35,770 nucleotides of DNA from Burkholderia dolosa (GCF_902499135.1 NZ_CABVPR010000063.1:1-35770), one strand, 5' to 3'. Counted from the stretch's first letter, positions 7,636 to 15,877 are shown. The notes: generated by a model from the letters alone, not told the origin. Numbers and translations are program-made.

Positions 7636-9237
7636 TTATTGCTTCTTCAGGTTGCGGTACGACACGAGGTCGTTGATCGGTCCGACTTCGAGCCCGCTCA
7701 CGCCGGGCCGCGTCGCGACCTGCGCGACCTTCTCGAACATGATCACGAACGGCGAACGCGCGAGCAGTTCCTTCTGCATCGCCTGGTACAGCTGTGCGCG
7801 TTTCGCCGCGGTCGGCTCGGCGAGCGCGGCGTCGGTTTCCTTCGTCAGCTTCGGGATGTCCCATCTGTTGCGCCAAGCGAGCATTTTATAGCTCGACTTG
7901 TCGGAGTTGTCCGGGTTCCATGCGAAACCTTGCGCATTGCTGTGCGGATCGATGTAGTCGGCCGACCATTCGCCGATGTAGATGTCGTGCTGACGCGCGC
8001 GGTATTTCGCGAGCGTCTGCTTGTTGTCGCCGGGAATCAGCTGCACCTTGACGCCCGCCTGCGCGAAGTTCGCCTGCACGGCCTGCGCGATCTCCGTGTA
8101 CGGATAATCGTTGCGCACGTCCATCGTCACCGTGAAGCCGTCGGGTACGCCGGCTTTCGCGAGCAGCGCCTTGGCCTTCGCGACGTCGAGCTTGTACGGG
8201 TTCGTGTTCAGCGCGCCGAGGAAGCCTTCGGGCAGGAAGGTCTGATGCACCTTGTACGTCGTCTTCACGACGTTGCTTTGAATGCCCGAATAGTCGACGA
8301 GCCATTTCAGCGCTTCCTGCACGTCGGGCTTCGCGAGCGTCGGGTTCTTCGTGTTCAGGCCCAGATACAGCAGCGTCGCCTGCGGCGCCGCCACGACCTT
8401 CGCCTTGCCGGACTTGACGACCGACGCGAGATCGTCGGGGCTCAGGTCGCGCGCCGCGTCGACGTCGCCGTTTTCGAGCAGCAGCCGCTGGCTCGCGGCT
8501 TCGGGCACGTGGCGCAGCACGATGCGCTTCATCGCGAGCGGCAGACGATAGCCGTCGAAGCGCTGCAGCACGATGCTGTCGCCGGCCGTCCACTTGACGA
8601 GCCTGTACGCGCCGGAGCCGGCCTCGTTCGTCTTCAGCCACGCGTTGCCGAAGTCGCTGCCCTGCTGGTGCGACAGCAGCAGCTTCTTGTCGACCACCGA
8701 CGCGGGCCACGAACCGAGCACGTTCAGCACGAAGGTCGGCGCGTACTTGCGGTCGGTCGTGATCGCGACCGTCTGGTCGTCGATCTTCTTCACGTTCGCC
8801 GCGACGTTCGCCTTCGTGAGGCCGATGCCGGTCAGCACGGCCGCCGGCCCCTTGTCGAGCAGCACCGCGCGCTGGATCGACCACGCGACGTCGTCGGCCG
8901 TCAGCGGATTGCCCGAGTGGAACTTCAGGCCGCTGCGCAGCTTGAACGTGTAGGTCAGCCCGTCCGCGCTGACCGTCCACGACTGCGCGACGTCGCCGTT
9001 GAATTTCGACGGGTCGCGCAGGTCGACGCGCACCAGCCGGTCGTACGTGTTCGCCACGTATTCCTCCGGCACGAGCTCGTAGATCTCGCCCGGATCGAGC
9101 GTCGTGAATTCGTCGAGCAGCGTGGCCATCACGAACATGTCCTTCGGCGTTTCCGCGCGCGCGGCGGAAAACGGAACGGCGGCGAGAACGGCCGCGGCGG
9201 CCAGGGACGCGACGAGCCGGGATGTCAGGGGTTTCAT
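7636..9237 (-). CDS. ddpA: Periplasmic peptide-binding protein, DdpA type (SBP family 5)
   Basis: A 533-aa extracytoplasmic solute-binding protein. A Sec signal peptide of about 28 residues ends near SAARA-ETP. The SBP_bac_5 domain fills the rest, with the landmarks EEYVANTYDRLVRVDLRDPS, FKLRSGLKFHSGNPLTADDVAW and YLGLNTKNPTLAKPDVQEALKW. A GGAGC ribosome-binding site precedes the ATG. It follows the dipeptidase gene and precedes both permeases, as in E. coli ddpXABCDF. I infer that it captures D-Ala-D-Ala or longer wall peptides in the periplasm. A close paralogue lies at 13841-15430. Confidence 0.9.
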   Translation of the reverse strand: MKPLTSRLVASLAAAAVLAAVPFSAARAETPKDMFVMATLLDEFTTLDPGEIYELVPEEYVANTYDRLVRVDLRDPSKFNGDVAQSWTVSADGLTYTFKLRSGLKFHSGNPLTADDVAWSIQRAVLLDKGPAAVLTGIGLTKANVAANVKKIDDQTVAITTDRKYAPTFVLNVLGSWPASVVDKKLLLSHQQGSDFGNAWLKTNEAGSGAYRLVKWTAGDSIVLQRFDGYRLPLAMKRIVLRHVPEAASQRLLLENGDVDAARDLSPDDLASVVKSGKAKVVAAPQATLLYLGLNTKNPTLAKPDVQEALKWLVDYSGIQSNVVKTTYKVHQTFLPEGFLGALNTNPYKLDVAKAKALLAKAGVPDGFTVTMDVRNDYPYTEIAQAVQANFAQAGVKVQLIPGDNKQTLAKYRARQHDIYIGEWSADYIDPHSNAQGFAWNPDNSDKSSYKMLAWRNRWDIPKLTKETDAALAEPTAAKRAQLYQAMQKELLARSPFVIMFEKVAQVATRPGVSGLEVGPINDLVSYRNLKKQ

Positions 9238-9301
9238 GGGCGCTCCATCTGTCGTTGATGTCGTTGAAATGGTCGAACGTGAACGGAAAAGGGGACGTGC
9301 G

Positions 9302-9865
9302 TCACATCAGGCGCCACGGACCGCTGGCGTCGTTGTCGATCTGCGGCAGCGCGCGCGAGCCGGGCAGCTCGTAATGCCACCATTCGCTGTGGATATGCGC
9401 GAAGCCGGCCGCCTGCATCACGCCGAGCAGCAGCAGCCGGTTGCGCTGCACGGTTTCGGGCAGCCCCGCGTGGAAATGACCCGATGCGGCGACCATCTCG
9501 TCGAAGCCGGTGCCCATGTCGAGCGGCGCGCCGTCCGCGCCGACGAGCGTCAGGTCGAGCGCGGTGCCGCGGCTGTGGTTCGACCCGCGGCCGAGATCGG
9601 CGACGAAGTTCGGATCGGGCAGGAAATCCCACAGCACCTGCTGCGCCTGCGGCGGCCGGTACGCGTCGTAGATGCGCAGCGTGAAGCCGGCTTGTGCGGC
9701 GACGTCGACCGCGCGCCGCAGCGCGGCTTCGGCCGGCTCGAGCAGCAGGCAGTGCGCACGGCGGTAGATCGGCTTGCCGGTCAGGTTGCGCTCGGTCGCA
9801 TAGACGAGATCGATCTCGACGCGATGCGTGGCGGGCGTGATTTCGACGAGGCGGTAATCGTTCAT
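9302..9865 (-). CDS. ddpX: D-alanyl-D-alanine dipeptidase (VanX/DdpX family)
   Basis: A 187-aa zinc dipeptidase of peptidase family M15D. All known VanX catalytic positions are visible: Arg70 in DAYRPPQ, zinc ligands His97 and Asp104 in SNHSRGTALDLT, catalytic Glu161 and zinc ligand His164 in SEWWHYE. There is no signal peptide, so it acts in the cytoplasm on D-Ala-D-Ala brought in by the adjacent transporter, releasing D-Ala for reuse or catabolism. Length and motifs are those of the DdpX branch. Vancomycin-resistance function is unlikely because vanH and vanA homologues are absent. It starts 16 bp after the RpiR-type regulator and is part of the same operon. Confidence 0.93.
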   Translation of the reverse strand: MNDYRLVEITPATHRVEIDLVYATERNLTGKPIYRRAHCLLLEPAEAALRRAVDVAAQAGFTLRIYDAYRPPQAQQVLWDFLPDPNFVADLGRGSNHSRGTALDLTLVGADGAPLDMGTGFDEMVAASGHFHAGLPETVQRNRLLLLGVMQAAGFAHIHSEWWHYELPGSRALPQIDNDASGPWRLM

Positions 9866-9881
9866 CGGCAGGGCGGTTTTC

Positions 9882-10757
9882 TCAGGATTCGAATTGGTCG
9901 AACGTGCGTTGCAGTTCGCGGTTGCGCGCGACGCGCCGGTCGATCGCCGGGCCGAGGCGATCGACCACGGCCGTGATCAGCAGGTTGAACAGGCAGGTGA
10001 GCGGCGCGAGCGAATCCCAGAACTGCCCGACGTCGGTCTTCACCTGCAGCAGGTCGGCCGGCCATTCGCGCGCCCACGGGCAATACAGGTCGGTGACGAG
10101 CGCGAACGGCTGGCCGAGCTCGGCGGCCGCTTCGCAATAGCGGCGCGCGCTGCGCGAATACGCGCGCGTATCGGTGACGACGCAGTACGGCCGCTCGAAT
10201 TCGGAGTTCAGCGAATCGACGTACGAGCCCGACTGACCGTCCGAGTAGAACACGCGCGGGCGCAGATATTCGAGGTAGCTGCTGAACGCGTTGCTGATCC
10301 CGCGCGTCGACTGGATCCCGAGGACGAACACCGCATCGGCATGCGCGATCCGGTCCGCGACCTGCGCGAACACCGGGCCTTCGGCCAGCCGGTACACATG
10401 GCGGATCGCATCGAGCTCGCGCTCGAGCGACGACGCGAGCGCGCCGTCGCCGCGCGCGTCGCCGCTCGGCTGCGTGCGCGCGATCCGGCGATATTCGTCG
10501 AGACGGTCGGTGATCATCCACGGCCGGTCGCCGCCGCCGCGCAGTTCGCGCTTCAGGTCGTCGAGATTGCGATAGCCGACGCTGCGCAGGAAGCGGCCGA
10601 CCGAGATCCCGCTCGTGCCGGTCTGCTGCGCGATCTGGTCGGCCGTCTCGAGCCCGAGCCGGTCGAGGTTCGCGAGCATGTAGCTGGCGATGCGCTTCGC
10701 GGTCGGCGTCAGCTCGGCGAAGCGGGATTCGACGGTACGGGCGAAGGCGCAGGTCAT
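9882..10757 (-). CDS. MurR/RpiR-family transcriptional regulator
   Basis: A 291-aa regulator with an N-terminal HTH_6 domain (about residues 8-80, including LTPTAKRIASYMLANLDRLG and TGTSGISVGRFLRSVGYRNLDDLKREL) and a C-terminal SIS sugar-isomerase-type domain (about 130-265, beginning near AHADAVFVLGIQSTRGISNAFSSYL). SIS domains in this family usually bind phosphorylated sugars or amino-sugars; MurR binds MurNAc-6-phosphate. It is the first gene of the ddp operon, so it is likely the local regulator and autoregulated. The inverted repeat just before its start is a candidate site. The E. coli ddp operon lacks such a gene. Confidence 0.9.
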   Translation of the reverse strand: MTCAFARTVESRFAELTPTAKRIASYMLANLDRLGLETADQIAQQTGTSGISVGRFLRSVGYRNLDDLKRELRGGGDRPWMITDRLDEYRRIARTQPSGDARGDGALASSLERELDAIRHVYRLAEGPVFAQVADRIAHADAVFVLGIQSTRGISNAFSSYLEYLRPRVFYSDGQSGSYVDSLNSEFERPYCVVTDTRAYSRSARRYCEAAAELGQPFALVTDLYCPWAREWPADLLQVKTDVGQFWDSLAPLTCLFNLLITAVVDRLGPAIDRRVARNRELQRTFDQFES

Positions 10758-11094
10758 CGGATGTTAGATCGTTGTCGTTCGGCATCTGAATGTCATGCAT
10801 CTAACAAAGCCAAAATCATTCGCGCCAGTGGACAAAAACTATTGCGAGGCGACCGCGATAGCGGAGGGCGGCGACGTGCGCGCGCGATGCGGCATGTCGC
10901 CGGGCGGCGCCGCGATCATTACAAAATTAAAGGCGATCAGATTAATTCATTGGTCTAGCTCGATAATTCATTTAATTTTTCATCGGATTTGGATTTAACT
11001 CTGCGTTACGGGATGCGGGATTTTTGATTATTCGAAAAACGGCATTTATCCCGTAATGGATATTCGATCAATTGCAAGAATGCAGAGGAAAATC
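10758..11094. other. AT-rich divergent intergenic region between rpiR-type gene and oxdC
   Basis: This 337-bp interval has no gene. From about 10915 to 11060 it is far more AT-rich than the rest of the window, as expected for promoters. It holds the inverted repeat at 10762-10806 near the rpiR-type start, a direct repeat TAATTCATT (10943-10951 and 10964-10972, 21 bp apart), and a long-spaced inverted repeat TTACGGGA/TCCCGTAA (11006-11013 and 11049-11056) just before oxdC. Confidence 0.6.
10762..10806. promoter_or_regulatory. Inverted repeat upstream of rpiR-type gene, candidate operator
   Basis: TGTTAGAT at 10762-10769 and its exact complement ATCTAACA at 10799-10806 are separated by 29 bp. 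The left arm begins five bases before the ATG of the RpiR-family gene. RpiR proteins bind dyad sites near their own promoters, so autoregulation is plausible but unproven. Confidence 0.45.
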
Positions 11095-12351
11095 ATGACG
11101 AATCTGTCTCGACGCAGGATGTTGGCGAATACGGCCGGCGCGATTGCCGCCGCGGGCATTGCGGTAACGGCGAAGGCCGCGTCGTTCGGCAATCCGGACC
11201 GCCCGCCGGAAGGCGCGATCAACGCGCGCAATCGCCAGAGCCTGACCGATCCCGGCCCGCAGAATCCCGCACTCGCCAATCAGTTTCCGTCTTTTCAGGA
11301 TCCGCCGGCCACCGATATCAACGGCATGCCGTTATTCTGGGCGTCGTTCAATAATGCGCATAAACGAATTCAAAATGGCGGCTGGGCGCGCGAAGTGACG
11401 CAGGACGATTTCGCGATTTCCGAAACGATTTCCGGCGTGAACATGCGTCTGACGCGCGGCGGCATTCGGGAAATGCATTGGCACCAGCAGGCCGAGTGGG
11501 CAATCATGCTCGACGGCCGCTGCCGGATTACCGTGCTCGACGAACTCGGGCGTCCGTCGGTCCAGGACGTGAAAACCGGCGATCTCTGGTATTTCCCGCC
11601 GGGCCTGCCGCATTCGCTGCAAGGCATCGGCACCGACGGCGCCGAATTCCTGCTCGCGTTCGATAACGGCCGCGCGTCGGAATTCAATACGCTGCTGCTG
11701 ACCGACTGGATCGCGCACACGCCGCCCGACGTGCTCGCGCTGAACTTCGGCGTGCCGGCCGATGCGTTCAAGAACATTCCGCTCGACAACCTGTGGATCT
11801 TCCAGGGCGACGAGCCGGGGCCGCTCGCCGACGCGCAGCGCGCGTCCGCGTCGTCGCGCGGCGCGCCGCCGCATCCGTTCATCTTTTCGCTCGGCGACAT
11901 GAAGCCGGCCGCGCGCACGCGCGGCGGCGAAGTCCGGATCGCCGACAGCACGAACTTCAACATTTCGAAGACCGTCGCGGCGGCGCTCGTCACCGTGCAT
12001 CCGGGCGGCATGCGCGAGCTGCACTGGCATCCGAACGCGGACGAGTGGCAGTACTACCTGCAGGGCGAAGCGCGGATGACCGTGTTCGACACCGGCCCGA
12101 AGGCGCAGACGGCCGATTTTCGCGCGGGCGACGTCGGCTACGTGAAGAAGAGCCTCGGGCATTACGTGCAGAACACCGGTCATACCGATCTCGTGTTTCT
12201 CGAGATCTTCAAGGCCGACCGCTACGCGGAAGTGTCGCTGTCCGACTGGCTCGCGCATACGCCGCCGAAGCTCGTCGAAGCGCACCTGAACATCTCGCCG
12301 GACGTGATCGCGCAGTTTTCGCGCAACCGCCCCGATGTGGTGCCGCTGTAA
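11095..12351 (+). CDS. oxdC: Oxalate decarboxylase, Tat-exported bicupin
   Basis: A 418-aa bicupin that should convert oxalate to formate and CO2 using manganese. A twin-arginine signal (NLSRRRMLANTAGAIAAAGIAV) directs it outside the cytoplasm. Cupin 1 has the Mn ligands His128, His130, Glu134 (MHWHQQAEW) and His173 (GLPHS). Cupin 2 has His310, His312, Glu317 (LHWHPNADEW) and His356. The flexible lid that sets decarboxylase versus oxidase activity in Bacillus OxdC is SENST; here it is SEFNT at 195-199, keeping the proton-donor Glu (Glu196). The start at 11095 is chosen because GAGGA lies just upstream and it puts the Tat signal at the N-terminus; an in-frame ATG at 11056 lacks this. An Nramp gene follows 78 bp downstream. 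Confidence 0.92.
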   Translation: MTNLSRRRMLANTAGAIAAAGIAVTAKAASFGNPDRPPEGAINARNRQSLTDPGPQNPALANQFPSFQDPPATDINGMPLFWASFNNAHKRIQNGGWAREVTQDDFAISETISGVNMRLTRGGIREMHWHQQAEWAIMLDGRCRITVLDELGRPSVQDVKTGDLWYFPPGLPHSLQGIGTDGAEFLLAFDNGRASEFNTLLLTDWIAHTPPDVLALNFGVPADAFKNIPLDNLWIFQGDEPGPLADAQRASASSRGAPPHPFIFSLGDMKPAARTRGGEVRIADSTNFNISKTVAAALVTVHPGGMRELHWHPNADEWQYYLQGEARMTVFDTGPKAQTADFRAGDVGYVKKSLGHYVQNTGHTDLVFLEIFKADRYAEVSLSDWLAHTPPKLVEAHLNISPDVIAQFSRNRPDVVPL

Positions 12352-12357
12352 TGCCGC

Positions 12358-12392
12358 CGCGGCCGCGCGCCGGCGTGCCGGCGGCGGCCGCG
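12358..12392 (+). promoter_or_regulatory. Strong GC hairpin between oxdC and mntH
   Basis: A near-perfect hairpin begins six bases after the oxdC stop. The arms 12358-12374 and 12377-12392 pair over 16 bp with a single bulged G and a very small loop. No T-run follows, so it is not a classic terminator. It may protect the oxdC transcript end, or reduce but not block read-through into mntH. Confidence 0.5.
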
Positions 12393-12429
12393 ATCGAACC
12401 CGCCTTCGTCATTCGAACGGAACGACACC

Positions 12430-13737
12430 ATGATTCCCGTCACGAGCAAATCCGCCGGCAGCTTCGCGCTGCCCGGCATGTCGACCGAGCGGACCGACGC
12501 CGCCGCCCGCGCCGCGCTGGAAGGGCGGCGCACGGGCCTCGCCGCGCTGCTGCCGTTCGTCGGCCCGGCCGTGGTCGCGTCGATCGGCTATATGGACCCC
12601 GGCAACTTCGCGACCAACATCCAGGCCGGCGCCGCGTACGGTTACCGGCTGCTGTGGGTCGTGCTCGCCGCGAATGCGATCGCGATGCTGTTCCAGGCGA
12701 TGTCGGCGCGGCTCGGTATCGTGACCGGCCGCAATCTCGCGGAGCTGTGCCGCGACCATTTCCCGGCGCCCGTCGTGTGGGGGATGTGGATCGCATCCGA
12801 GATCGCCGCGATGGCGACCGATCTCGCCGAATTCCTCGGCGGCGCGCTCGCGTTCGGGCTGTTGTGCCACGTGCCGCTGTTCGCCGGGATGATCGCGACG
12901 GCGGTCGCGACCTGCGCGATCCTCGCGCTCGAAAAGCGCGGCTTCCGGCCGCTCGAAGCCGCGATCGCGGCGCTCGTCGGCGTGATCGGCGCATGCTACG
13001 TCGGCGAGCTGCTGCTTGCGCCGCAGGACTGGCACGCGGCCGCGTTTCATCTCGTGGTCCCGCAGATTCCGGACCATACGGCGCTGACGATCGCGGTCGG
13101 GATCATCGGCGCGACGATCATGCCGCATACGCTGTATCTGCATTCGGGGCTCACGCAGGGCCGCACCGCGCCGCGCGACGACACGGAGCGGCGCCGGCTC
13201 GTGCGGTTCTCGAACCGCGAGGTCGTGATCGCGCTCGGGCTGGCCGGCTTCGTGAATCTCGCGATGGTGATGATGGCGTCGTCGGCGTTCCATCTGAGCG
13301 CGCCCGGCATGACCGACATCGGCGATGCGTATCACACGCTGATTCCGGTGCTCGGCCCCGCGGCCGGCGCGTTGTTCCTCGTCGCGCTGATGACGTCGGG
13401 CGTGTCGAGTTCGGTGGTCGGCACGATGGCCGGGCAGGTCGTGATGCAGGGCTTCATCCGGCGCCGCATGTCGGTGTGGGTGCGGCGCGCGGTGACGATC
13501 GCACCCGCGTTCGCGGTCGTCGCGCTCGGCTGCGACGTCACGCATGCGATGGTCGCGAGCCAGGTCGTGCTGAGCTTCGTGCTGCCGATGCCGATGATCG
13601 CGCTGCTGCTGCTGTCCGCGCGCAAGGACGTGATGGGCGACTATGCGATGCGGATGCCGCTGCGCATCGTCGCGGGCGCGGCGACGGTCGTGATCGTCGC
13701 GCTGAATGCGTATCTGGTGTGGGCGGCGTTCGACTGA
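12430..13737 (+). CDS. mntH: Nramp-family manganese/divalent metal transporter
   Basis: A 435-aa inner-membrane proton-coupled metal importer with about 11 hydrophobic helices. The two metal-site motifs are present: DPGN (Asp56-Asn59) in helix 1 and the helix 6 MPH motif (GATIMPHTLYLHS). The methionine there is the determinant for transition metals over Ca2+ or Mg2+. It follows oxdC on the same strand with 78 bp between them, so co-transcription is possible. Oxalate decarboxylase needs Mn(II), which makes manganese the likely substrate. I see no MntR box. Confidence 0.9.
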   Translation: MIPVTSKSAGSFALPGMSTERTDAAARAALEGRRTGLAALLPFVGPAVVASIGYMDPGNFATNIQAGAAYGYRLLWVVLAANAIAMLFQAMSARLGIVTGRNLAELCRDHFPAPVVWGMWIASEIAAMATDLAEFLGGALAFGLLCHVPLFAGMIATAVATCAILALEKRGFRPLEAAIAALVGVIGACYVGELLLAPQDWHAAAFHLVVPQIPDHTALTIAVGIIGATIMPHTLYLHSGLTQGRTAPRDDTERRRLVRFSNREVVIALGLAGFVNLAMVMMASSAFHLSAPGMTDIGDAYHTLIPVLGPAAGALFLVALMTSGVSSSVVGTMAGQVVMQGFIRRRMSVWVRRAVTIAPAFAVVALGCDVTHAMVASQVVLSFVLPMPMIALLLLSARKDVMGDYAMRMPLRIVAGAATVVIVALNAYLVWAAFD

Positions 13738-13840
13738 GTGCACGAACCGTGCGGGCGCGCGTCGCGCAACCCGACGCAGCGGTGCGCGCCGCGGCCCGCC
13801 CGCGATCGGCACGGCCGATGCGCACGGGCCGCGCGGCACA

Positions 13841-15430
13841 TCACTTCGCGAGCGTGCGGTACGACACGAGGTCGTTGATCGGCCCGATCTCGGGCCCGGT
13901 CGTGCCCGGCCGCGTCGCGACCTGCACGACCTTCTCGAACATGATGACGAACGGCGAGTTCGCGAGCACGGCCTTCTGCAGCGCTTCGTAACGCTGCGCG
14001 CGCTTCGCCGGCGACGGTTCGACGAGTGCGGCCTCGGTGTCCTTCGTCAGCTGCGGGATGTCCCAGCCGTTGCGCCACGCGAGCATTTTCGTCTTCGACT
14101 GGTCCGAGTTGTCCGGATTCCACGCGAAGCCGCGCGCGTTGCTGTTCGGGTCCATGTAGTCGGGCGACCATTCGCCGATGAAGATGTCGTGCTGGCGCGC
14201 GCGGTACTTGCCGATCGCCTGCTTCGCGTCGCCGGGGATCAGCTTCACGCGGATGCCGCCCTGTGCGAAGTTCGCCTGCAGCGCCTGCGCGATCTCGATG
14301 TACGGATAGTCGTTCGGCATGTCCATCGTCACGTCGAAGCCGTTCGGCAGCCCGGCCTTCGCGAGCAGCGCCTTCGCCTTCGCGACGTCCTGCCGGTACG
14401 GCCGCGCGTTCAGCGTGCCGAGAAAGCCTTCGGGCAGGAACGTCTGGTGGACCTTGTAGGTCGTGCTGACGATGTTGCGCTGGATGCCGTCGTAGTCGAC
14501 GAGCCACTTCATCGCCTGCTGCACTTCGGGCTTCGCGAGATTCGGATTCTTCGTATTCAGGCTCAGGTACAGCAGCGCGGACACCGGCCACGCGGCGACC
14601 TTGATCTTGCCCGCCTTCTGCAGCGCGGCGAGGCTGTCGGGGCTCAGATTGCGCGCGGCGTCGACGTCGCCGTTCTCGAGCAGCAGCCGCTGCGCGGACG
14701 CTTCGGGCACGTGGCGCAGCACGACGCGCTTCATCGGGTACGGCGTGCGATACGCGTCGAAACGCTGCAGCACGATGCTCTCGTTCGGCGTCCACTTGAC
14801 GAGCCGGTACGGGCCCGAGCCCGCATCGTTGGTCTTCAGCCAGCCGCTGCCGAAATCGTTGCCCTGCTGATGCGACATCAGCAGCTTGCGGTCGAGCACC
14901 GACGCCGGACATGCGCTCAGCACGTTCAGCACGAAGCTCGGCGCGTACTTGCGGTCGGTCTCGAGCACGAACGTCTGCGGATCGGTCGCGCGGACCTTCT
15001 GCATCACGTTCGCCTTCGTGAGGCCGAGATCGGCGAGCACGCCGGCCGGGCCCTTGTCGAGCAGCACCGTGCGCTGCAGCGACCACGCGACGTCGTCGGC
15101 GGTCACCGGATTGCCGGAATGGAACGTGAGGCCGGGCCGCAGCTTGAACGTATAGGTGACGCCGTCGGCGCCGACCGTCCACGATTGCGCGATCTGTCCG
15201 TCGAAGCGCGTCGGGTCCTTCAGGTCGACGCGCACGAGCCGTTCGTACGTATTCGCGACGTACTCGGACGGCACGAGCTCGTAGATCTCGCTCGGATCGA
15301 GCGTCGTGAATTCGCCGAGCTGCGTCGCGACGACGAAGATGCCGGGCGGCGTCGCGGCCTGCGCCGGCAGCGCCGGAACAAGCGCGACGAGCGCGGCGCT
15401 GACGAACAGCCGGGACAGCAGATGCTTCAT
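13841..15430 (-). CDS. Orphan peptide-binding protein, close paralogue of DdpA
   Basis: A 529-aa family 5 solute-binding protein with a Sec signal peptide ending near AQAATP. It aligns along its entire length with the DdpA protein at 7636-9237 with few gaps. Shared blocks include EFTTLDP, EIYELVP, YVANTY, TYKVHQTFLPEGFLG, FAWNPDNSD and IGPINDLVSYR. No permease or ATPase gene is adjacent, so it probably works with the Ddp transporter or another Dpp/Opp system, with altered specificity. The start was taken at the ATG before the signal peptide, with GGAG upstream; the open frame extends further 5' without merit. Confidence 0.88.
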   Translation of the reverse strand: MKHLLSRLFVSAALVALVPALPAQAATPPGIFVVATQLGEFTTLDPSEIYELVPSEYVANTYERLVRVDLKDPTRFDGQIAQSWTVGADGVTYTFKLRPGLTFHSGNPVTADDVAWSLQRTVLLDKGPAGVLADLGLTKANVMQKVRATDPQTFVLETDRKYAPSFVLNVLSACPASVLDRKLLMSHQQGNDFGSGWLKTNDAGSGPYRLVKWTPNESIVLQRFDAYRTPYPMKRVVLRHVPEASAQRLLLENGDVDAARNLSPDSLAALQKAGKIKVAAWPVSALLYLSLNTKNPNLAKPEVQQAMKWLVDYDGIQRNIVSTTYKVHQTFLPEGFLGTLNARPYRQDVAKAKALLAKAGLPNGFDVTMDMPNDYPYIEIAQALQANFAQGGIRVKLIPGDAKQAIGKYRARQHDIFIGEWSPDYMDPNSNARGFAWNPDNSDQSKTKMLAWRNGWDIPQLTKDTEAALVEPSPAKRAQRYEALQKAVLANSPFVIMFEKVVQVATRPGTTGPEIGPINDLVSYRTLAK

Positions 15431-15544
15431 GCGGGCTCCATCGAAAAAGAATCGTGGTGCGATTCTCTCATCGACCGCAGCCCGGACGAAAGTAGCCGAT
15501 GCCGCGCGCACGGCGCGGCATCGGGCACGGGTGGAGCGGCGGAA

Positions 15545-15877
15545 TCAGATCACGCAGCGCGCGATCGCGAAGCGCATCGCTTCTTCGGGCGGCTCGCTGC
15601 CGGAGCCGCGCACGACCTTGACGACCGAGCCGTTGCCCGACGGCGTCAGCGTGACGAAGTACGCGCGCGAGCCGACGGTGATGTCCGTCACGCCGTTGTG
15701 CTGCGACTGCTCGGTGCCCGACAGCCGGCTGTCGAGGCAGTTCGCGATCGCGTACGCGGGGCGTTGCGACGACACGTAGATCATCGGCGCGGCGCCGGAT
15801 GCGGCCGAGTCGGACGAAGGCGCGGAACCGCAGGCGGCGAGCAGCGCGGCGGGGAGGAGCAGCAGGAATCGTTTCAT
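15545..15877 (-). CDS. Small predicted lipoprotein
   Basis: A 110-aa protein whose N-terminus (MKRFLLLLPAALLAACGSAPS) is a lipoprotein signal with the lipobox LAAC. The mature part has no motif I can name; the segment IANCLDSRLS...GSRAYFVTLTP looks folded, with two cysteines (ANCLD and ARCVI at the C-terminus) that may pair. It lies between the orphan binding protein and the oxidoreductase on the same strand. Function unknown. Confidence 0.8.
   Translation of the reverse strand: MKRFLLLLPAALLAACGSAPSSDSAASGAAPMIYVSSQRPAYAIANCLDSRLSGTEQSQHNGVTDITVGSRAYFVTLTPSGNGSVVKVVRGSGSEPPEEAMRFAIARCVI

Noticed and set aside
4912-9258. A 1448-codon open frame on the plus strand across the ddp operon
   Set aside because: It is the antisense shadow of four convincing transporter genes in a GC-rich genome; the translation is low-complexity Arg/Asp/His-rich with no domain.
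9302-9865. A vancomycin-resistance vanX gene
   Set aside because: VanX-family residues are present, but there are no vanH, vanA or vanRS homologues, and the gene leads a peptide-transport operon, so DdpX is the better reading.
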